DNA of 64,000 bases from Paenibacillus sp. NEAU-GSW1 (lineage in GTDB: Bacteria; Bacillota; Bacilli; Paenibacillales; Paenibacillaceae). The translations under genes were made by a program, and so were the position numbers. The DNA lies in assembly GCF_009737085.1 (NCBI RefSeq), contig NZ_WOVL01000008.1, forward strand, positions 62,001-126,000, written 5' to 3'. Below, one piece after another: positions 52,321 through 61,233 of the stretch; the stretch's first letter is position 1, and each line of letters opens with the position of its first letter. The notes beneath the pieces were generated by a model, which was not told the DNA's origin, made no database searches, and was given only the letters and a program-made list of their open reading frames with translations.

Positions 52321-53951
52321 GTAACGAGTTTTCCTTTCCACAGCTCTTCCTGGAACGCTCTAAGCCGTTGATTCTTTTTGATAATACCGGACAAATAACG
52401 GTTCCACGTCTCCGTATTTTTCTCCGCTTTATATAATCGTTCCAGCTTCTTCAGCTGCTTGACCGCCATCCGGTAGCCTTGCCGATTGCGCGAGCTGATC
52501 CATTCGTCGATCGACTGATGGTACAGCGGCAGCATTACATGCGGCGCTTCTTTCGATACTTCCTTCACGTCCTGAACGCCTAGTTCATCCGGCTTTATGC
52601 CAAGCAGCAATTGCAGATCGGCCCATTGCTCATATTTTTGCATCGCAAGCCAATGGCTCGACAATTCAGAATACGAATGAGGCAAAAGCTCGGTCATATA
52701 TGACGTCCATTGCGGATTATCCGGCTGATGCTCATCTGCATGACGGCAAAGCATCATAAAAGGACCGATCGTTCTGCCGCTTCGATTCGGATAAATCCGG
52801 TCGCGAAGAAATGCCATCCACCGGTCAAACAGCTCCCATCGCTGCTCTTGAAGCCGCTGCGCAGCGCAAGGATAAATCATTTTTTGCGAGCGCGAAAAAT
52901 CGGCAAGACCGAAGTGGCGCAGCGCCCTATCATCATCCCCGCCGAAAAAGCTGAGCATAGCCGAAGCGGTATGAATAAATGAACGGTTAACAGGCTCCTC
53001 GCCTTCATTCGCTCCGCTTTCCGTTTCAGCTTGGATAAGTGCGGACAATTCGCGTTCCCGCCAGCTTGCGTCCTCCGAAAACTTCTCGGCGGCAGCCAAA
53101 TAAAGATATGGCCAATCAAACAGCTGCTGCTCCTGCTTCAACGCACGATTGAAAGCAATGCGAACGATATGTTCCGTCCACTGCCGCTCGCGCTCGCTCA
53201 TTTCGGCAGGCTGCAGCTCCAACACGAGATTCCCGAAATGCTCAACCCACGGCTCTGCCATTCGAGCGAATGACATCTCATGATAATAGCGGCTAAAGCT
53301 ATCGACGGATTTAATCGCATATTCTGCTTGCTCCAGCACGAATAAAATAACGTTCATCCAATGAAGCCTCTGGAGCGGCTTATCCCATGTTCTCGAAGTC
53401 CCTTTCAGCGCGGACAGTACCGGCTGCAGCGCATGCAGCGAATGCCGGCAGCTGCGCCAGGTTTCTCCGTACTCTGCGGCCATCCAGCGTTGCCATTCTT
53501 CCGGCGCAGCGTACTCATCCAATGTATCATTACCCGATTCGATCGGTTTTTGTTGCTGATTGCGATTCATTATATTGTCCGCGGCCAGCTTAATGCCGGC
53601 TAGGGGATCGATGCCGAGCATGCGGCGGTAAGCATTCTTGGCGGCAAACCCTGTCGGATCCGCTTTATTTAAATAAGCGAAGTACACTGCTGCCATATGC
53701 TTGCAATAGCCGGAATAAGGGCATATGCATTTGCTGTACCGGAATTTCCCCGCATCGAGGATGACCGCATACATTTCGGTTCCGGACACCATGCCGTATA
53801 ACGTATCTTCAGAAGAGAATTTCACGTTAATGACGTGCCCATTGCGATAATATTCCCATCCTCGCTTAATAAGCGTATCGGAAAGATGCTCTGTTAAGCC
53901 TCGTTCAATTGCATCAAGCTGTTTTTCATCGTACCTTTCCAATCCTCTCAC
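52317..53951 (-). CDS. SWIM zinc-finger protein
   Basis: This 544-residue protein has an N-terminal SWIM-type zinc site (FRYSKCICPYSGYCKHMAAVYF: CxC then CxH) near residues 70-95. The rest is a long helical region with little recognisable motif. The SWIM domain is expected to bind DNA or proteins. The gene starts at a GTG preceded by GGAAGGAAGCGG and overlaps the SNF2 gene by four bases, so the two products likely form a complex. Nothing shows its regulation. Confidence 0.85.
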   Translation of the reverse strand: MRGLERYDEKQLDAIERGLTEHLSDTLIKRGWEYYRNGHVINVKFSSEDTLYGMVSGTEMYAVILDAGKFRYSKCICPYSGYCKHMAAVYFAYLNKADPTGFAAKNAYRRMLGIDPLAGIKLAADNIMNRNQQQKPIESGNDTLDEYAAPEEWQRWMAAEYGETWRSCRHSLHALQPVLSALKGTSRTWDKPLQRLHWMNVILFVLEQAEYAIKSVDSFSRYYHEMSFARMAEPWVEHFGNLVLELQPAEMSERERQWTEHIVRIAFNRALKQEQQLFDWPYLYLAAAEKFSEDASWRERELSALIQAETESGANEGEEPVNRSFIHTASAMLSFFGGDDDRALRHFGLADFSRSQKMIYPCAAQRLQEQRWELFDRWMAFLRDRIYPNRSGRTIGPFMMLCRHADEHQPDNPQWTSYMTELLPHSYSELSSHWLAMQKYEQWADLQLLLGIKPDELGVQDVKEVSKEAPHVMLPLYHQSIDEWISSRNRQGYRMAVKQLKKLERLYKAEKNTETWNRYLSGIIKKNQRLRAFQEELWKGKLVT

Positions 53952-54037
53952 CCGCTTCCTTCCGCCAACATTCCATCTCCCTATTATATCACAAGCGGAA
54001 AGACTGCAAAGGTTCCGTTCGGCAAAGTGAAAGCCGT

Positions 54038-54066
54038 CCGAAAAAAAAACCGCCGCTAGCGGCAGT
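54038..54066 (-). terminator. Terminator between sensor kinase and SWIM gene
   Basis: TGCCGCTAGCGGCGG forms a compact stem, with T-rich sequence on one side and A-rich on the other. On the minus strand TTTTTTTTT follows it. It ends the sensor-kinase transcript. Confidence 0.8.
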
Positions 54067-54072
54067 TTTTGG

Positions 54073-55824
54073 TTAATGCGGGATTCGGATTACGAACTTT
54101 ATTTGATCCTGCTGTGAAGCGAAGACGCGGACCGTGCCTTTATATTGGTCAACGATCGTTTTCACAACGAACAAGCCGAGCCCTTGATGCTCGCCCTTCT
54201 TGGTCGAGTAGCCGGCTTCGAACAATTGGCAAGAAGCAACCGCATGGGCTTCATCACACGTATTGCTGATCGTAAACTCCAAATAGCCGTTCTCCTGCTT
54301 GCCCGTCAATTCAATCAAGCGGCGGTTTTCGTCATAACGAAGCACTTCATCAAATGCATTATCAATCAAATTGCCGAGCACTCGATTAAGATCGAGCGTC
54401 TTCACACCCATCTCCAACCGGCTTAAACCGCTGAACGAGCAATTAAGACAAATCCGGTAGCTCTCCGCTTGGGAAAGCTTTGAACGAACAAGCGCAGCGA
54501 TCGCCGGATTGCCGATATTAATAATATCGTTCATCAACCGGATTTCTCCTGTCAGTTCCTTCGTATAAGCGACAAGCTCCTTCGATTTGTTCAACTCGGC
54601 GAGCGAATGGATCGTTTGGACATGATTCAGAAAATCATGCCGCTGCGCCCGGATCGATTGAAACATCGAATTGATCTCATCGGCGTAGGTTTGTTGCGTG
54701 ACCTGCACTGCTTTGTCCCGTGATTTCCGGATATAGTTCATCGAGATCGCGGCAATAAAAAGACTTAATCCCGTAATTACAATAATAATGAGAGCGATAT
54801 TAATAAATTGATTGTCCAGTTCATCCTGAATAATTTGATAGTCGGAGACGAGCGACAACACATAACTGTTGATCGGGTTCCCGTTCTCATCAACAATATT
54901 AACGCCCCGATCCTCCGAATAAACAGGGATAAACATTTTCAGCACATGCTTGCCGTCTATCTCACCGTCCACCATAACTTCTTGACCGGTCTTGTACGCT
55001 TTCGCCACGTAATCGGCATCCTTGCTTAGCGCATAGCGATACGTGCCGTACATAATAGGCTGTTGGAGCAAATGCTCCTGAACCTCCCCATCAGGATGAA
55101 GCGTATCGAACGGACCTTTATCAAAGGTTGTCGGATTAATGACGGAGACCTCAAGCAATGTTTTATTGCTCGAAAGCGATTTTTCGATCATTGAATTAAC
55201 GCCGGTCAAGCTTTCGTAGTCCGCCAACATCTCGTAGCTGACATATGGATCAATAATGTAATTCGTTGTGCCGTCATGGTAGTATCCCCATTTGTAAATG
55301 CTGCTAGGATCCGTGGATGCTACCTCGTACGGCCCGCTCCAAAAGTTTTTGAGCGTCTGTCCAAGCCAATTAATCGAGACTTTCTTGTCGTCAAACAATT
55401 GATTGAACGCGATGTACCACGGATCCCAAGTTTTCGTGCCTTTGCCAAGCTGTTCGTTCATATCGGATGATTTGTACATAATAATATTGTCCGAGGTCCG
55501 CTTAAGCAGCGTTATATGATTGACATCCAGCTTTTGACTTAATTCAACAAGCTGTTCATTCGTTACTTTTTCCACATCCGGGTCAAGCGCATATTGCGCT
55601 GCAATCGAGACGGCTCTCAACTCGCGGCCAATTTGATCTTGAAATTTCTCCGCCCCAAGCCGGGACTGCTCCACTGACAGCTCAATCTGTCTGGCGACAG
55701 CTTGCATTTCATGATTCAAAGCCTTTTCAAGGGAACGCTTGGTCAAAAAGTAGTACGCCGTACTGTTTACTAAAATGATAATTACGATCACACTTATCGC
55801 CATTAGCCATATGTTGCGCTGCAT
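54073..55824 (-). CDS. Orphan sensor kinase with Spo0B-type phosphoacceptor region
   Basis: This 583-residue membrane kinase has helices near 5-25 and about 345-370, enclosing a large extracellular sensor of some 310 residues. The cytoplasmic part has QRHDFLNHVQTIHSL, the phosphoacceptor style of CitA/DcuS/NatK kinases, then the ATPase boxes NLIDNAFDEVL and STKKGEHQGLGLFVVK. No response regulator gene adjoins, so its partner must be encoded elsewhere. The TPR gene 50 bases upstream is probably in the same transcript. Confidence 0.87.
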   Translation of the reverse strand: MQRNIWLMAISVIVIIILVNSTAYYFLTKRSLEKALNHEMQAVARQIELSVEQSRLGAEKFQDQIGRELRAVSIAAQYALDPDVEKVTNEQLVELSQKLDVNHITLLKRTSDNIIMYKSSDMNEQLGKGTKTWDPWYIAFNQLFDDKKVSINWLGQTLKNFWSGPYEVASTDPSSIYKWGYYHDGTTNYIIDPYVSYEMLADYESLTGVNSMIEKSLSSNKTLLEVSVINPTTFDKGPFDTLHPDGEVQEHLLQQPIMYGTYRYALSKDADYVAKAYKTGQEVMVDGEIDGKHVLKMFIPVYSEDRGVNIVDENGNPINSYVLSLVSDYQIIQDELDNQFINIALIIIVITGLSLFIAAISMNYIRKSRDKAVQVTQQTYADEINSMFQSIRAQRHDFLNHVQTIHSLAELNKSKELVAYTKELTGEIRLMNDIINIGNPAIAALVRSKLSQAESYRICLNCSFSGLSRLEMGVKTLDLNRVLGNLIDNAFDEVLRYDENRRLIELTGKQENGYLEFTISNTCDEAHAVASCQLFEAGYSTKKGEHQGLGLFVVKTIVDQYKGTVRVFASQQDQIKFVIRIPH

Positions 55825-55874
55825 GAGATGCTCCCCTGTCGATTAATATGAGTCCGTCGTATCGCCGAAATTGA

Positions 55875-56549
55875 TTACCCCGCCATGCGCTTCAGCAGCA
55901 GCTTGATTGCCCAGCTCCGCTCCAGACGCTTCTTATATCGAGGCAAGGTGCGATATACGCGCAGTCCTTCCTCAATAGCGTCCTTCATTTCCTGTTTTCG
56001 GCCCATCTGCTTGTAAATTTCCGCAAGACGCTCATACGCTTCGCAGGAAGAAGAGTGGATTTCCTGGAAGCTGGCGATAGACTCAAGCGCTTTCTCCGCA
56101 TCCAGCCGGGAATAATAAGCGGCAAGACGCAAATAGGGAGCTCCATACTTGACTCGCGGATTGATGGACAATGCTTTATAGATCGCCGCTTCCCCTCGCT
56201 CCGGCTGTCCAAGCTGCATCAAGCAGAGCCCGAGATCATCCCAATATTCTGCCGAGTCGTCCAGCGTCCGTTCCATCGGCTCAAGAAGCTTCAGCGCTTC
56301 CGCATACTTTTTCTTTTCAATTAGAATGCGCGACACTTCCTGTTTGGACGAAGTATCGTTAGGCGCTTCCGCGATATGCCGCTTCAGCTTCCGCAATCTG
56401 TTTGATCTTCTCAGCGGTTTAATAAAGCTTGGCGTCAAACCGACAAACCGCCGATCCAGCGCATATAGAATAACGAGCAGAACAAGAATGGCAATAAACG
56501 GATTTCCCGTCAGCCAAGTCAGAAATACAAAAAGCAGTATTTTGGACAT
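55875..56549 (-). CDS. TPR-repeat membrane-anchored protein
   Basis: This 224-residue protein has a hydrophobic N-terminus (LLFVFLTWLTGNPFIAILVLLVILY) and then tetratricopeptide-like repeats at about 75-200. Repeat text includes AEYWDDLGLCLMQLGQPERGEAAIYKALSINP and AYERLAEIYKQMGRKQEMKDAIEEGL. Such proteins act as scaffolds. The ATG at 56549 follows GGAGG; the open frame further upstream has no ribosome site. It lies upstream of the orphan kinase on the same strand. Its partner is unknown. Confidence 0.75.
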   Translation of the reverse strand: MSKILLFVFLTWLTGNPFIAILVLLVILYALDRRFVGLTPSFIKPLRRSNRLRKLKRHIAEAPNDTSSKQEVSRILIEKKKYAEALKLLEPMERTLDDSAEYWDDLGLCLMQLGQPERGEAAIYKALSINPRVKYGAPYLRLAAYYSRLDAEKALESIASFQEIHSSSCEAYERLAEIYKQMGRKQEMKDAIEEGLRVYRTLPRYKKRLERSWAIKLLLKRMAG

Positions 56550-56736
56550 TGAACCATTATCCTCCCCGCGAACAACAATGACTTTTGAGCTGTATATGTA
56601 CATCCTCTACTAATCCTATTATCATAGCATAACGCCCCTCATGTGAGAACTAAATAATGTGTAATAAACGGGGTCAACAAGTGGAATATTAACCCTGTTT
56701 ACGACCGCTTATATTAATGAGGAGGTACTGTCCGAC

Positions 56737-58311
56737 ATGACAACTAAGGATCAAGACGAACGATCAGAGCAGACGCTGACCAATCGTCAAGGCCATCCAA
56801 TCGCAGACAATCAGAATATGAGAACCGTCGGCAACCGAGGCCCGGCGACACTTGAAAATTACCATTTTATCGAGAAAATAACACATTTCGACCGGGAACG
56901 CGTGCCTGAACGCGTTGTGCATGCCCGCGGCGCTGGCGCGCACGGTTATTTCGAAGCTTACGGCACTTTCGGAGACGAGCCGATCAGCGTTTATACGCGA
57001 GCCAAACTGTTCCAGGAAAAAGGCAAACGAACGCCTGTGTTCGTGCGCTTTTCCAGCGTAATTCACGGCGGCCATTCGCCAGAGACGCTGCGCGATCCGC
57101 GCGGTTTTGCCACCAAATTTTATACCGAGGACGGCAACTGGGATTTGGTCGGCAACAACCTGAAAATTTTCTTTATTCGCGACGCGATGAAATTTCCCGA
57201 TATGGTTCATGCCTTTAAACCGGACCCAGTAACGAACATTCAGGATATGGAGCGGTTTTTCGATTTCGTCTCGAACACTCCAGAAGCGACACACATGATT
57301 ACGTTCCTGTTCTCGCCGTGGGGCATCCCCGCCAATTACAGGCAAATGCAAGGCTCGGGCGTCAATACATACAAATGGGTCAATGCCGAAGGCAAGGCCG
57401 TTCTTGTCAAATACCATTGGGAGCCGCTGCAAGGCATCAAAAATTTAACGCAAGAAGAGGCGGAGCAAATCCAAGGCAAAAACTTTAACCATGCGACGCA
57501 AGATTTGTACGAAGCCATTGAATCCGGCAACTACCCGGAATGGGAGCTGTGCGTTCAGATGATGGAAGACGGCGAGCATCCGGAGCTGGACTTCGATCCG
57601 CTTGACGATACGAAGCTATGGGATGCTGAACAGTTTCCAATGGTTCCGGTAGGCAAAATGGTGCTGGATCAAAATCCGGTCAATTATTTCGCCGAAGTCG
57701 AGCAAGCGGCTTTCGGAACCGGCGTACTCGTCGACGGGCTCGATTTCTCTGATGACAAAATGCTGCAAGGCCGGACGCTTTCCTACTCCGATACGCAGCG
57801 CTATCGCGTTGGCAGCAATTACTTGCAGCTTCCGATCAATGCGCCGAAGAAAACGGTGGCGACGAATCAGCGCGACGGTCAAATGGCATTTTTCGTCGAT
57901 ATCGCGCCGGGACAAAACCCGCATATCAACTATGAACCGTCCTCGCTTAACGGTCTGCATGAAGCCGAGAAATCGGGTGAGCCGCATCAGCCGTCCTATA
58001 ACGCTAGTCTTAAGCGGGAGAAGATCGACCGGACAAACGATTATAGACAAGCGGGCGACACTTTCCGCAAATTCGAGCCTTGGGAGCGCGAGGAGCTTAT
58101 TCGCAATTTGGGCAACGAGCTTGCCGGCTGCAATCCAGTCATTCAAAAAGCGATGATCCACCATTTCACGCAAGCCGATGCCGATTACGGCAGGCTCGTC
58201 GCCGAGGCAATCGAACGCCGGCAAGCGGAACGCAAGCACAACGGGACGAACGCCGCCCAAGAAGGTATGGAAATATCCGGGGAGCTCGGGCATAAAACGG
58301 ACGGCTACTAA
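56737..58311 (+). CDS. katA: Monofunctional heme catalase
   Basis: This 524-residue catalase breaks down hydrogen peroxide. The distal His lies in [16 protein letters not shown], the Asn in [21 protein letters not shown], and the heme-ligand Tyr in [24 protein letters not shown] and [11 protein letters not shown] are further family marks. GAGGAGG precedes the ATG. No clear PerR box was found upstream, although AT-rich TAATG-TGTAATAA text lies near 56655. The symbol is by family resemblance; several catalase paralogues exist in such genomes. Confidence 0.95.
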   Translation: MTTKDQDERSEQTLTNRQGHPIADNQNMRTVGNRGPATLENYHFIEKITHFDRERVPERVVHARGAGAHGYFEAYGTFGDEPISVYTRAKLFQEKGKRTPVFVRFSSVIHGGHSPETLRDPRGFATKFYTEDGNWDLVGNNLKIFFIRDAMKFPDMVHAFKPDPVTNIQDMERFFDFVSNTPEATHMITFLFSPWGIPANYRQMQGSGVNTYKWVNAEGKAVLVKYHWEPLQGIKNLTQEEAEQIQGKNFNHATQDLYEAIESGNYPEWELCVQMMEDGEHPELDFDPLDDTKLWDAEQFPMVPVGKMVLDQNPVNYFAEVEQAAFGTGVLVDGLDFSDDKMLQGRTLSYSDTQRYRVGSNYLQLPINAPKKTVATNQRDGQMAFFVDIAPGQNPHINYEPSSLNGLHEAEKSGEPHQPSYNASLKREKIDRTNDYRQAGDTFRKFEPWEREELIRNLGNELAGCNPVIQKAMIHHFTQADADYGRLVAEAIERRQAERKHNGTNAAQEGMEISGELGHKTDGY

Positions 58312-58493
58312 AAGCCTTCGCGAATCAACAGAGCCAAAATCATGAAGCCGCCAGTGGTTGGTTGCATGGTCTTGGCCCCTTGCACTAACTCCACGCGCCA
58401 TATCAAGACTGACTTCCCCGCTATATCCACCGGATTATAGCTCGTCATACTCAAGTTGCCCCTCGTAAGGCGTCTCTACCTTCCTCCATTAAT

Positions 58494-58715
58494 AGCGAAC
58501 CTGCTTCTCCGTTTAGCGAATGCAATTTCGCTATTCCGGTACTCCGCCTGCCGCTTTCGATGTATGGCGAAGCTAATTTCGCTGCTCGCGAATCTGCCTT
58601 CGCCATTAGCGAAAGCAACTTCGCAAATCGCACAAAAACCCGGCGAAACAACCTGAAAAGTCATTTTTAGCGAACTTGCCTTCGTAATATTGCGAATCAG
58701 GTTCGCTATAGCGCC
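58494..58715. repeat. TTCGC/GCGAA palindrome array, copy 2
   Basis: The second array of short imperfect palindromes includes TTTCGCTGCTCGCGAA, CTTCGCCATTAGCGAA, CTTCGCAAATCGC and, at 58681-58697, TTCGTAATATTGCGAA. Order and several units match the array at 40.2-40.4 kb. The stretch 58312-58789 otherwise contains only the terminator of the following gene and no coding sequence. Confidence 0.8.
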
Positions 58716-58749
58716 TCTGAAATAGGTATGGGCACTTTATTTGTGTAAA

Positions 58750-58784
58750 ACTAAAGCCCCAGTCCAATTGAACGGGGGCTTGTA
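58750..58784 (-). terminator. Terminator of the small membrane-protein gene
   Basis: AAGCCCC and GGGGCTT arms pair around a 15-base loop and are followed on the minus strand by TAGTTTT. It lies just after the stop codon. Confidence 0.7.
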
Positions 58785-58789
58785 CAATA

Positions 58790-59506
58790 TTATTTAGATT
58801 TTTCTGTCACTTCAATACCAACCGCATTTTTAGCCTGTAATAGCTTAGTTGCAGCACTAAGCACAAATGTTTCCGACATCTGAATACTATCCTTGAAGTC
58901 TTGCATAGTACTTGGTTTCTGTTCATCAAGATACTTCATTACTGATTTCATTGCCTTTTCTTTTTCGAAATATGCCGTACTTAGATCGCCACGTGCCTCT
59001 TCTAGCAACTTCTTTACATCTTTAGGTAAATTTTTATCGATCGGTATCTTGCGCATTTTTGTCATCGTGTGACTTGCTGCTTCCTTTGCAGTTTTAGCAG
59101 ACGAATACACATCATTTACATTTGCTTGTCCATTACCTAGAGCTTCCATCCATTCCATATATGCATCGAAATATTGCTTGGTCTCCTCTTCATTGGCATA
59201 CATCGTTTTTTCAAATTCTAGGACAGCATTTTTATGTTTCTCAGCATCCTCAACGTTAGTCTCTTTTGCATTTACCGCAGCTTTAGAATCACTATCCTTT
59301 TCGGTATCACCTGCAACAACATTAGTCTCCGCCACTGATGCTGGCTGTTCCGTACCACCACCTAATATACCAAAGACTAAAAAGAAACCTGCAAATAATG
59401 CCCAAACAACTCCAAAAGCCTTTCCTGCACCTCTTAATTTCTTCCAAGAAACAAAAATCATGACATAAGGAACAAAAATCCAACCTAATACTTTTAAAAA
59501 CGCCAT
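58790..59506 (-). CDS. Hypothetical membrane-anchored protein
   Basis: This 238-residue protein has two hydrophobic segments near the N-terminus (VLGWIFVPYVMIFVSW and AFGVVWALFAGFFLVFGILGG), then a charged helical exterior or cytoplasmic domain rich in Lys, Glu and Ala. The base composition is richer in AT than neighbouring genes, and codon choice differs (many AAA, TTT and ATA). I do not recognise the domain. It could be recently acquired. GGGAGAG precedes the ATG. It stands alone between the catalase and gerE. Confidence 0.6.
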   Translation of the reverse strand: MAFLKVLGWIFVPYVMIFVSWKKLRGAGKAFGVVWALFAGFFLVFGILGGGTEQPASVAETNVVAGDTEKDSDSKAAVNAKETNVEDAEKHKNAVLEFEKTMYANEEETKQYFDAYMEWMEALGNGQANVNDVYSSAKTAKEAASHTMTKMRKIPIDKNLPKDVKKLLEEARGDLSTAYFEKEKAMKSVMKYLDEQKPSTMQDFKDSIQMSETFVLSAATKLLQAKNAVGIEVTEKSK

Positions 59507-59651
59507 TACACGACTCTCCCATTCTTATTTTTTTATTCCAATATTACTATATATTTCATCATTTGCCCATAGGTTTATAAAATACATAATAATATGTCGA
59601 AATATACCTGATGTTCCTTTTTCCGACTCTCATCACAAAAATGAAATAGAA

Positions 59652-59698
59652 AAAGCCAATAAATGATCCACCACAATCAGGTATCATTTATTGGCTTT
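59652..59698. terminator. Perfect 16-bp hairpin downstream of nothing obvious
   Basis: AAAGCCAATAAATGAT and its complement flank a 15-base loop. A/T runs on both sides suggest a terminator, but no gene ends nearby on the plus strand. It may belong to an RNA or a small mobile remnant in this 550-base gap. Confidence 0.5.
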
Positions 59699-59736
59699 AT
59701 TAGTAATAAGCGTCACCATCCTATTGCGAAAAAAGT

Positions 59737-59805
59737 GGGCTGTCTCGAGGTCTGATCAGACCTCATGACAGCCCTAGGACCCGCATCGCTGCGGGTCTGT
59801 CCTAG
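59737..59805. repeat. Two adjoining large hairpins upstream of gerE
   Basis: The first, 59737-59774, has GGGCTGTC/GACAGCCC outer arms and an 18-base perfect inner palindrome centred on TGATCA. The second, 59774-59805, has CTAGGAC/GTCCTAG outer arms and CCGCA/TGCGG inner arms. A third small stem ATCAAC/GTTGAT follows near 59813-59829. Between 59830 and 59980 I see no further gene. The group lies about 250 bases before gerE. Confidence 0.7.
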
Positions 59806-59984
59806 ATATGGTATCAACTGTGGGGTTGATGCTTTAATTCTAATGGCCAAACCTTAATGGAACCTGAAAGTTGTATGTCCAATCCATGTCGGAACGATGG
59901 ACAAACGGTGAAGCGAAGGAAAACGGCGAAAAACGGAATATGCGCCCATTTTACCTGCACACAGCACCATTGCAGACGCCCCTT

Positions 59985-59993
59985 CATACTATA
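59985..59993 (+). promoter_or_regulatory. Possible SigK -10 element for gerE
   Basis: CATACTATA matches the mother-cell SigK -10 pattern CATAnnnTA, with an AC-containing -35 region about 17 bases upstream. It lies 60-70 bases before gerE, as expected for a late sporulation gene. Confidence 0.4.
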
Positions 59994-60056
59994 ATTTGAC
60001 TGTATCCCTTAACCTTGTTAAACCATAAAAACCCGAGCAAGGAGGGGTGACAAACT

Positions 60057-60281
60057 TTGAAGGGTAGCGACCATAAGAGCAAGTTTTTATTGACTCATCG
60101 TGAACGCGAGGTATTCGAGCTACTGGTGCAAGACAAGACAACTAGAGATATAGCGCAGCAATTGTTCATCAGCGAGAAAACCGTTCGTAACCATATTTCG
60201 AATGTGATGCAAAAGTTGAACGTAAAAGGTCGTTCGCAAGCGGTTGTCGAGCTAATCAAGCTTGGGGAGTTACAAATCTAA
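60057..60281 (+). CDS. gerE: GerE-type spore-coat regulator
   Basis: This 74-residue LuxR-type helix-turn-helix protein has the length and text of Bacillus GerE: LLTHREREVFELLVQDKTT, ISEKTVRNHISNVMQKL and KGRSQAVVELIKLGEL. It controls coat genes late in the mother cell. The start is a TTG, about nine bases after AAGGAGGGG, and no better start is available. A terminator follows. Unlike many LuxR proteins there is no receiver domain. Confidence 0.92.
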   Translation: MKGSDHKSKFLLTHREREVFELLVQDKTTRDIAQQLFISEKTVRNHISNVMQKLNVKGRSQAVVELIKLGELQI

Positions 60282-60344
60282 CATAAAATCAGCTCTCCAA
60301 TCTTGTTTCTCCGGGAGCGTGGATATTTGGCTGCACCTGAGTAA

Positions 60345-60388
60345 AACGCGAAAGAGACAGCATTTCCTCATGCTGACTCTTTCGCGTT
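60345..60388. terminator. Bidirectional terminator between gerE and the sortase gene
   Basis: AACGCGAAAGAG and CTCTTTCGCGTT flank an inner CAGCAT/ATGCTG stem, giving a long near-perfect hairpin. It lies between converging genes. Confidence 0.85.
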
Positions 60389-60435
60389 ATTGTTTATATT
60401 CGACTTAGATTTGCTATATGGCCTTCTTGAGCATT

Positions 60436-61128
60436 CTACATCTTCGCGTGGATAATGAGTCTGTGCGTAGGCTTGTTAATTGGAGTGCACGTAATGAGCG
60501 TCAGCATCTTATCTTTGTTGTTATAATTTAGCACAGATACATCCGTCGGTTTAACAATCGAAATGTTGTAAACGGTGTATGTAAACTGCTTGCCCTTTTG
60601 TGTGATCGTAATTTTATCGCCAACCTTTACTTCTCCCAAGCGGTTAAACAGCCGCCCCTTCGTTTTGGCCCGATGCGCAGCGATCGCCGCATTGCCAATT
60701 TCGCCGAATTTGCCCGTTTCACTCATATGAGCCGCGCCGTATTTCATATTTTTTTGCGTCGCTCCCTCCAATATCGGGAGCTTCACTTTGATCGAAGGAA
60801 TGGAAATCGTGCCGATCGTATCCAGCTTCGGCGCTTCCTCTTGTTTATTCTCGCTGTCAGCTTGTCCGTTATCTGCCTGGGACGTTGCAGCCGCTGCAAC
60901 CGGCAAAGTATCAACAGCAGTATCATCTGCCGTCTCGTTGAACAAATCGGTCAAGTCCTCAAATTGCTGCAAAGCGGCATCTTCAGCGGTCTCATTGTAG
61001 TCTTGCTCCCACTCTTGCATAAGCTTATTCTGCTGCCAATTTGCGTACCATTCGTTTCCTTTCGGATACGCAATGACAAGTACTCCAACTATAATTAAAA
61101 AATAGGCCAGCTTACGCAATCCAGCCAC
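60436..61128 (-). CDS. Class D sortase
   Basis: This 230-residue membrane-bound transpeptidase has an N-terminal helix (AYFLIIVGVLVIAYP) and an acidic linker of about 80 residues. The sortase fold follows, with IPSIKVKLPILEGATQ, catalytic His in AIAAHRAKTKG, Cys in LITCTP and a C-terminal Arg in PTHRLIIHAKM. Class D enzymes attach surface proteins in sporulating bacilli. The GTG at 61128 was chosen because GGAGAAGG precedes it; the open frame upstream runs through a likely promoter and lacks a ribosome site. No substrate gene with a sorting signal is in this window. Confidence 0.86.
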   Translation of the reverse strand: MAGLRKLAYFLIIVGVLVIAYPKGNEWYANWQQNKLMQEWEQDYNETAEDAALQQFEDLTDLFNETADDTAVDTLPVAAAATSQADNGQADSENKQEEAPKLDTIGTISIPSIKVKLPILEGATQKNMKYGAAHMSETGKFGEIGNAAIAAHRAKTKGRLFNRLGEVKVGDKITITQKGKQFTYTVYNISIVKPTDVSVLNYNNKDKMLTLITCTPINKPTHRLIIHAKM

Positions 61129-61199
61129 CGCCTTCTCCCATTCATTTACTATATTCACTTTATAGGAATCAGCCGATAAGGTCAATTCGCCATACAAAA

Positions 61200-61221
61200 A
61201 CCGGCTTCAGAAGAAGCCGGT
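61200..61221 (-). terminator. Terminator of the YhcN-like gene
   Basis: ACCGGCTTC and GAAGCCGGT pair around AGAA, followed on the minus strand by TTTTTG. It lies just after the stop codon. Confidence 0.85.
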
Positions 61222-61233
61222 CTAACTCATGCA

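Noticed and set aside
56640..56670. PerR box before the catalase gene
   Set aside because: The AT-rich sequence keeps only part of the TTATAAT-N-ATTATAA pattern, and the arms do not pair well.
58451..58664. Short proteins on both strands of the TTCGC array
   Set aside because: Both frames arise from the palindromic repeat; neither has a start signal.
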